Below are positions 57,651 to 64,000 of a DNA stretch of 64,000 bases, piece by piece; the stretch's first letter is position 1, and each line of letters opens with the position of its first letter. Under the pieces are notes generated by a model, which saw only the letters and a list, made by a program, of their open reading frames with translations, was not told the DNA's origin and made no database searches. Origin of the DNA: Maratus speciosus. Lineage: Eukaryota; Arthropoda; Arachnida; Araneae; Salticidae. Both the position numbers and the translations under genes were made by a program. Location of the stretch: the NCBI GenBank assembly GCA_963932465.1, contig OZ010796.1, positions 72,729,974 through 72,793,973 on the forward strand. The letters are read 5' to 3'.

Positions 57651-57690
57651 TTGAAAATGTCGCCGTTGGTGCGACGAAACGATCGTCAAT
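57651..57690 (+). ncRNA. Possible hammerhead-ribozyme relic of a Penelope-like element
   Basis: A hairpin GTCGC-cgttggt-GCGAC (57659-57675) is followed directly by GAAAC (57676-57680), the palindrome ACGATCGT and GTC (57685-57687). This equals stem II, the GAAA box, a short self-complementary stem III and the GUC cleavage triplet of the hammerheads described in Penelope-like elements. The CTGATGA box expected before stem II is only TTGAAAA here, so activity is doubtful. Confidence 0.35.
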
Positions 57691-57699
57691 CTTGATAAA

Positions 57700-58722
57700 T
57701 GATATTTTATCACTTTATAGCATTATTTTACTTAATCTGTTTATAAGTGATCAATATACATGTTTTTATAAAATTAGTTTTGTTGGTATATTGCAAAAAA
57801 AGAATTTTTTTGAAAAGTTGCTTGAGAAAGTGAAGTTAAAGGATCTGGGAATGTCGGAAAATGGAAAAGTTCAAAATACTGCATGCCCTGAAAGTACATA
57901 ATTTGTGGTTCTTAGTTGCTGAAATATTTTTTCAGACTGGTTTATAGTGGTACATATATTTTTTTTCCCATTTGTGATCATAGAAACATTTACCAGTATT
58001 TAATTATAAAAATGGCTTTTTAAACTCTTATTTAGAACTTTTTTTTAATTTATGGAACTTTGTGCATTTTGAATCCAATACATACATAGTGTTTTTAAAA
58101 AAAATGTATTTAGCTAACTTCAAATAATAGCTGAAACTAGACTAAGCTTTGAGCAAAATAAATTTAGTTTAAAGTGTTACTGGAACCTCGAAAACATAGC
58201 TGAAACATAAAGCCAGTTTAAGAGAGAGTTTCAAACATATGCCCCTGTTCCATTTAGAATCTCTAGAATTAAAGGTAAATTTGAGGCAGATGTTCAAAAG
58301 CTGCATTTGGAGAGACTGCAGTCATTAGTAAGCCCCATAGGAACCCTGGTAGAAATTTAGGGTAAAATTTGAAGGAAATCTATTCCACAAGCAGCTCACA
58401 AGAACAGGCTTTAAAAATTAAGTATTGATCACATTTTAAAGCACCTACAATGAAAAAGTTACATTACAATGTACTTTCAATGGAGATGAATCAGACTGGA
58501 GAGAACAATTGTGTATATATTTTTTTAAGATCCTGTATCATTGGTACTTGATTTTAATATGCAGTATTTGGCTGTTAATTTTCATTAATTTATTAATGTA
58601 AATAAAATTTTAAATGTAATTTATTTGTGTGTATTTGATTTGGCTTTTATTTTTCTGTATTGAAATCATGTATTATTTATTTCATTTGCATTTTTTAAAT
58701 TACCTCTTTTACCATCTTTTAG
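57700..58722. other. Intronic sequence without recognised features
   Basis: AT-rich. Phrases near 56770 ('GGAAAACTTGGAAATGTCAAG') and 57835 ('GGGAATGTCGGAAAATGG') hint at a decayed repeat into which the Penelope-like fragment fell. Nothing else recognised. Confidence 0.4.
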
Positions 58723-58845
58723 TATGCCAAAACAAGTGCTCTGGTCATGGGGTTTGTGACCAATATTCAAAACACTGTGTTTGTGAGGCCTTTTGGATGC
58801 AAGATGTGTTTAGGTACAACTTTGGTGATAAAGAAAGTAACTGTG
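58723..58845 (+). CDS. KIAA0319L: KIAA0319L-like, exon f (cysteine-rich EGF-like segment)
   Basis: The acceptor is CATCTTTTAG (ending 58722) and the donor is G|GTATGT at 58846. Joined to exon e it reads 'VCQNKCSGHGVCDQYSKHCV', then 'CEAFWMQDVFRYNFGDKESN' and Cys. Six cysteines are spaced CX3CX5CX6CXC and a final Cys, with 'CSGHGxC' and 'CxCxxFWM'. This is the conserved cysteine-rich segment directly before the membrane in KIAA0319/KIAA0319L. Strongest single exon for the family call. Confidence 0.95.
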
Positions 58846-58984
58846 GTATGTTTTGCTCTATATTTTATTTAAAGTATCGTTATTTTTTCAATAGTAGTAG
58901 TCTATTGCTACTGTTTTGTATTAAATATGTATGCAATTTTCATATATTTTGAAACATTTTATTTTTGTATATCTTTACTTACAA

Positions 58985-59037
58985 CCCCCCCCCCCCCCCC
59001 ACACACACACACACACACACAAAAAAAAAAAAAAAAA
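58985..59037. repeat. C run, (AC)n, A run
   Basis: A C homopolymer, about ten AC units and an A homopolymer in a row, between exons f and g. Length is likely polymorphic. Confidence 0.95.
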
Positions 59038-59152
59038 GTCCATAGTTTTAAAATTTTTAATTTTATATGATTCCTTATTCCATAATTAGTTTTTTTTTCC
59101 ATTTTGTTTATTAAAAAAATACCTTTTATGATTACTGTCTTTTTCTTTTCAG

Positions 59153-59243
59153 ATTGGAGTATATTATATGTAATTATTGTGTCATTCACTATTGTTGTTA
59201 CACTAGCTGGAGTGCTATGGAGCATAGTATGCTGTTGTACCAG
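59153..59243 (+). CDS. KIAA0319L: KIAA0319L-like, exon g (transmembrane helix)
   Basis: The acceptor is TTTTCTTTTCAG (ending 59152) and the donor is AG|GTAACA at 59244. The split codon with exon f gives 'CDWSILYVIIVSF', then 'TIVVTLAGVLWSIVCCCT' and Arg: a single hydrophobic helix ending in a Cys cluster, as in the family, where a basic cytoplasmic tail follows. The tail exon(s) and stop codon were not found in the remaining 4.7 kb and probably lie beyond the window. Confidence 0.94.
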
Positions 59244-60427
59244 GTAACAAAATTTTTATAAAATAGAAAATATATATATATATTAAGGAAAAATTACAAT
59301 AATATGCTTTATCATCAAGATCTTGATTAAATTTCTCATTTTTATCACTTATTCTGATGTACTATAAAAAGATTTTTGTTTTTATATTCATATAATTTTT
59401 AAGTATTTGTGAAACTAGATATATCTAATTACTTAAAATAAAACATTAACATACTTTGCACATCTGGAAGAGAATACACATATATATTCTGCTGATTTTA
59501 TAAATATGAATTGATTATTTTTTTAATCTTTCAATTAACTTAATGACATGTTGAAATATAGAGTAGTATTTGTTTGAAAATTCAGGTTAATAGTTTTTGT
59601 ACTTACTGCTGAAAATCTTGGCTCCATTTTCATTTTACTTCCATTTCAAATGTAGTTTTTAAATTTTGTGAAAAATATCTTTGAGTTTTCTGCTAAGTAT
59701 AAAAATTTTTCATCATTTTAAACATTTTAGGATCTGCATGAGCTAAAGAAGCAGTTTTTTTATTGCATGAAAATGATTTAATAAATCTCTTGAAATAATT
59801 TATTGTGTTTTAATGTTTGTGGTTTTTATTTTTATAAATGAAAAACAATTGAGATAAAACTTCTAATTTCTTGTGAATATCATAAATATTTTGGTCTTCT
59901 GTTTTGGATGTATATATAAATATTATTAATTATAAATGCCATGTGTATATATATTTTTTTTATTTATTAGATAAATACATTTTGTAGGTAATTCAGTTTA
60001 ATTTCTTATTATGTTATTAAACTGTTTCATTTAAAGTGTTAATATCTTAACTTTGCTTCTTTTATAGTTTTATCTTTTATTTTACCATTTTGCTTGAAAA
60101 TATTTTCAGAAATGTTTTCAGGAAAAAAAAAAATTAATGCATCACAAAATTTCAATTTTATTTATTTTGCTTCATATTTTCTGATGTGTTAAATCATTAG
60201 AATTAAGTAAACAGGTCCATATTTACATTATTGTTTGAGTTTAGTTTTTATGTTTTGCATTCTTTAAGTTATTATTTTTATTTAAGTTACATTATTTTGT
60301 TCAAGTACATCAGATATTTTTACAAAGTTCTGAAAGTATCCTTTTTAGTTGTTAGAGATTTGTACAATAACTTGTGTCTTTCATTTTCAAGTATGGAGGG
60401 AGACCATAAGGTGTTTGCACCTAACAG
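59244..60427. other. Intronic sequence after the transmembrane exon
   Basis: AT-rich. I looked for a tail exon (acceptor followed by a Lys/Arg-rich start in the right phase) and found none. Short (AT)n near 59269-59282. Confidence 0.5.
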
Positions 60428-60750
60428 CAGGTCTCAAAATATTCCGCAGCAAACCGGAACCATATTCCGGTTCATGAAATTATGACAATATTGTTCTGGT
60501 TCATGAAATTATGATAAATATTGTTCCAGTTCATACAGTTATTAAAACATTTTTACTGCTTCACATATACATATATTTTTTTTTTTTTTTAGAATCTTGA
60601 ATGCATTTTTAAAATTGTTCTTGTTTGGTTAGATATAAATTTGTCTATACTTTCAAAATTCTTTATTCTTTAGATTCAATTTTCATTCTTTAAACATTAA
60701 AAAATTTGGAATTGTGTTCCGGTTTCTGGATTTTTCCATTTTGAGCCCTG
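60428..60750. mobile_element. hAT-like MITE, 323 bp
   Basis: Ends CAGGTCTCAAAATATTCCGC and, in reverse complement, CAGGGCTCAAAATGGAAAAA. Flanking 8-mers CCTAACAG and CCAAACGG match at 6 of 8 positions. The left part has repeated 'CCGGTTCATGAAATTATGA' phrases. The right part (60590-60750) resembles 55980-56125. Confidence 0.65.
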
Positions 60751-62221
60751 CCAAACGGTAATGGTAAAAACCTGAGTCTGATTTAAATTCTCATATTTTC
60801 TTAGAATTCAATCCAACTTGTGTGGTTTTTACTATACAGATTTGTTTTCCATTGCTTTGCCTTTTCTGTTTTTCTTTTATTATGTGACAGTGTTGTCTTT
60901 TAAATAGGTACTTATTGAGTGTTGTATCAATATGAATTTCAAAATTGTTGTAATTTCATACCTTTTTATATTTTGCTTTGCAAGTAAACATATGCATTTG
61001 TTAGCAACCTAAACACTAAATGGTGTATTCTGCCCTCTTAAAAAAAAGAATATTTGAAAAAGTAATGGCCTTTTTATCCAAATCATACCTAATTTTAGAT
61101 TTTTGTTTTAAAAGTTCCTCTGAAAACTGCACCACCTTGCACTATTTAAACATACAAGTCAAAATGAGTTTCAGTTTACATCGTCTAAAAATTTAATCAT
61201 TTTCCTGGTTTAAGGATAGCAAATTGAACTTCAGTATATACTATATTTAGAATCATTGTTTAACCTTGTTAAAAATCTCGTTTTAACTTTCTATGCTTAT
61301 CTTTAACCACAGTTTCTGGCAGCTGAAAAATCAGCTATTGGTATTGGTTTTATTCTTAACAAGCTATTATTCTATTCATTCTTTTTCAAATGAATTCAGT
61401 GAAATATGAATCCACATGTTGATGCCTCTTATCCCTATTGATAGTAGTTTTTCTACTCCACAGATGTTAATTTTTTTAATCTTGTGTCTGTGAGCACTGA
61501 TATATAGATACATTAATTTATAGTTGTAGTTCACCATAAAAAGTTGAAATCTGTAACTTCCAATTCCTCAAAATTGCATCCTTGGATTCCTTATTTTACT
61601 ATAACTTAGTTGCTTTAATCAGTGTTTTGATATTTCAATTTGAAACTTGCTTAAAGGAACATGTTCCATAGTTCTTAGAAATATTGTTGCAAATCAGTTT
61701 TGAGAAAATTTATCAAACATTATTTTTTATTTTGAAGGAGGAACAGTTTTTTGTTATTTTCAACAGCTTTCTTAGGAACTTTAATTTTTCTTTTAAACTG
61801 TGAAATATAACTATAGTTTGTACATATTTACATAAATTATACCAGCTAACTGGATTTGAATTCTTTACCCTACAATGCACAATTTTTTACTTTGAATGAT
61901 ATAATAAATCAATATGTGTCTTCATTTTTGATCCAGTTAATGGGAAAAAATATTAAATGATTCAAAATAAAATATTTTAGTAGAAAAAAATAATTTTTTA
62001 TTGTGCTCCATTTGTATTTTCATTTCTCTGCTATTGGGCCTTAAAAATACAAAAGGAAAAAAAGAAAAAATTACATTTCTTTAGCACACAGTTTTGCCAA
62101 CACATAGTATTTTTTTTAACATTTGAAATTCTACAAAAATGTTTTTTATTGAAATTTGATTGCTCATAAATAAGCATTGCACAGCTATTAAAAAAGTTGT
62201 CAAACAAATTGCCCACTGGAT
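60751..62221. other. Intronic sequence without recognised features
   Basis: AT-rich, no exon, ends or tandem repeats recognised. Confidence 0.5.
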
Positions 62222-63482
62222 TAGAGTACTGCACAGATCAGGTTGTTTCTGACCTGAACCAAAAATTCTGCTTAAAGTCAACCTGAAATATTCAAACCTG
62301 AACCCAAAGTGAAAGAAAATTAATTCATATTTTAATGCAATTATAGAAAAGTAGTCTACAATTATATCTCTAATATCAGTTTTGTCTTTTTTGTATACAA
62401 AATTAATATAACTCTTTAGCATTCAAATATATAGTTTTTTTAAAATAGAAAATCATTGAAGACTTTTTTTTAAAAATAGGTTCAATCCCAACCTGATCTA
62501 TTTAATGATATATTTATCATTCGTAAATGGAATTTGGTGGTATAATGGGTTAAGAGCACATTTTGCTGCCTTGTCTGCTTTCTCATTGCCTGACATTCCC
62601 ATGTGTCTGGGCATCCAACAAAATAGTGTATTATAACGACATCTGATAATAATGTTTTATTCATAATAAATGGCAGGAAATTAGGATATTGAATACAATG
62701 ACAAGTTGCATCATATTAAACCAACAATAACAGTTTGGCCATGAATTACCCCAAAAAAAGCTGCTGTTCTGTTGTTTCATCTGAGAAATGGACATTTGAG
62801 AATCACTCATAAACACATATTACTTTGGGTATAATGGGTATATATCATAAACATCTCTTCGGAATTATGTCATAATCATGTATTGCTTCTGGATGAGATA
62901 CCTGATCCAGGTAGCATTTCTCACCATGCTTTGTTTTCTATTTTATTTCTAATTTAAATAAATTTATTTTAATGACAGCATTTTAGTTTCACCTTTTGTG
63001 AGTTTTTGAAGTTTTTCTTTTGATTCTTATTTTAGCGCAGCATATCCCTAAAGTGATTTTGTGCCATTAAACCCTGTACATCCAACCCAGTGGCGTGGCG
63101 TGAAAATTTTCGGTGGTCATCGCAATTATTTAAGTTTGTGGTGAAAAATTATTAACTCTAAAATTCAATGGTTGAATGTTCAAAAAAGAAACTTTAAATC
63201 TTACCTTCACTTATACATGAACTCCAAATGTTCTGCTAAAACTGGATCGTAGAGTTTTAAAAGTTTATTAAGAGTTTTAAAATATTGCTTGGTCATCGCC
63301 GCATCCAGCGATGACCGGACGCCACGCCACTGATCCAACCTGATCCAAAAGAATTAAAATTCAACCCAAAACACTTAAAGTCAACCCAAAAGTAAACAAA
63401 TTAGCCTTACCCTGATCCGACCCAATCTACATGTTGTTTGGATTTAGGTAAATTTAGGTTACCTGACCCAGTACAAAATCTA
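62222..63482. mobile_element. hAT-like element, second copy of the 7045 family
   Basis: Ends TAGAGTACTGCACAGATCAG and, in reverse complement, TAGATTTTGTACTGGGTCAG correspond to the ends of 7045-11464. Region 62320-62430 ('GTCTACAATTATATCTCTAA') is homologous to 7195-7285. Subterminal 'CAACCTGAACC' strings occur at both ends. Flanking 8-mers match poorly. It contains the MITE at 63088-63332. Confidence 0.65.
63088..63332. mobile_element. hAT-like MITE, 245 bp, exact 8-bp TSD
   Basis: Exact target duplication ATCCAACC at 63080-63087 and 63333-63340. Perfect 14-bp inverted ends CAGTGGCGTGGCGT, with a second inverted block GGTCATCGC inside each. The end resembles that of the 6.3-kb element at 12828 (CAGTGGCGTAGCTA). 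No coding capacity. Confidence 0.92.
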
Positions 63483-64000
63483 TGCTAGATGCAGCAACAC
63501 AACTAGCAATTTTTCTTTGTACTAAAGTGTTTCCTCATTGTTTCATTTTCCTATGATGTGATTAGCTGTATCTCTCTTTCCTTTATTTAATACTGTGGAC
63601 AGTATTATTTGTTGTTCCATATGTGGCACTGAGTACAATGCACAGTTAAATATGCTAAATAGATCTGCTTCATTTCATGAAAATTCTTAATTTAATTAGA
63701 AAGTATGTTGCATTATGTTCCAATTATGTCAAAAATAGTGTTCGGATAGCAGTAACCACAATGAAATAATGATAGCAAACTCCCACCTCTTCGGGTGTAC
63801 CTGAAAAGGGGGCAAAACTTTATGGGATGATAGAATGCAGCTATACAAGCAAATTTCTTCATAGAATGTAGGGTCGGAACACAAGCGGTGAGAAGTTAAA
63901 GGATAGTATTCCACTGTCACAGTTAAAGAATTAACACAAGAATGAGAGGATATACTTCAGAAAACCTTTTATTAACAGGAATGTAATTAATGTACATGCT
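63483..64000. other. End of window, unassigned
   Basis: No exon recognised. The stretch from 63750 is more GC-balanced ('CTCTTCGGGTGTACCTG', 'GGGTCGGAACACAAGCGG') and may be the start of another repeat. Confidence 0.35.

Noticed and set aside
59985..60000. ATTTATTAG as acceptor for the tail exon
   Set aside because: In the required phase the next codon is a stop immediately after the split Arg codon.
60231..60485. Candidate tail exon of the KIAA0319L-like gene
   Set aside because: The phase would allow it, but the peptide lacks the basic tail start, has no convincing acceptor, and its 3' half lies in the hAT-like MITE at 60428.

Overview
The window is animal nuclear DNA: AT-rich, intron-dominated and saturated with transposable elements. 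The one host gene I can support lies on the + strand. It is a KIAA0319/KIAA0319L family membrane protein (PKD domains, a cysteine-rich EGF-like segment, one transmembrane helix). Seven exons join in frame with consensus splice sites (4533-4681, 6192-6343, 27976-28185, 28648-28742, 56532-56677, 58723-58845, 59153-59243), giving 966 coding bases. Both the 5' and 3' ends of the gene lie outside the window. The introns of 21.6 kb and 27.8 kb, the low GC, and the mix of hAT, Tigger/mariner, piggyBac, Ty1/copia, Ty3/gypsy and Penelope sequences suggest an arthropod, perhaps an arachnid. That placement is inference.

Layout. 1-1023: 3' end of a Ty3/gypsy element with its LTR. 1702-3858: two decayed Tigger-like transposons. 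4533-6343: two PKD exons around a short-period repeat array. 6344-27975: a 21.6-kb intron built mostly from nested DNA transposons. These include a 4.4-kb hAT-like element (7045-11464) holding a mariner-like element that holds a third element, a 6.3-kb hAT-like element (12828-19132), and a hAT-like element (25883-27492) holding a Tigger end split by a piggyBac-like element. Several of these have exact target-site duplications (TSDs). 27976-28742: two exons. 28743-56531: a 27.8-kb intron with a repeat-bearing TIR element (29746-31035), a copia element on the minus strand (31889-48494) whose 5' LTR is split by an 8.2-kb non-coding LTR retrotransposon (40015-48176), and a truncated second copia element (48495-54040). 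56532-59243: last three recognised exons, with a Penelope-like 3' end between two of them. 59244-64000: intron with small hAT-like elements.

What stands out. (1) The 8.2-kb element at 40015-48176 has near-identical 1.36-kb LTRs, a 5-bp TSD, a primer-binding site and a polypurine tract but no credible coding capacity, so it resembles a LARD that probably borrows copia machinery. (2) Two elements share 14-bp TIRs ending TGCCAACT, exact 6-bp TSDs and internal arrays of roughly 33-bp units; I cannot assign them to a superfamily. (3) A possible hammerhead-ribozyme relic lies at the Penelope-like 3' end. All calls come from reading the sequence; no database search or structure prediction was run.
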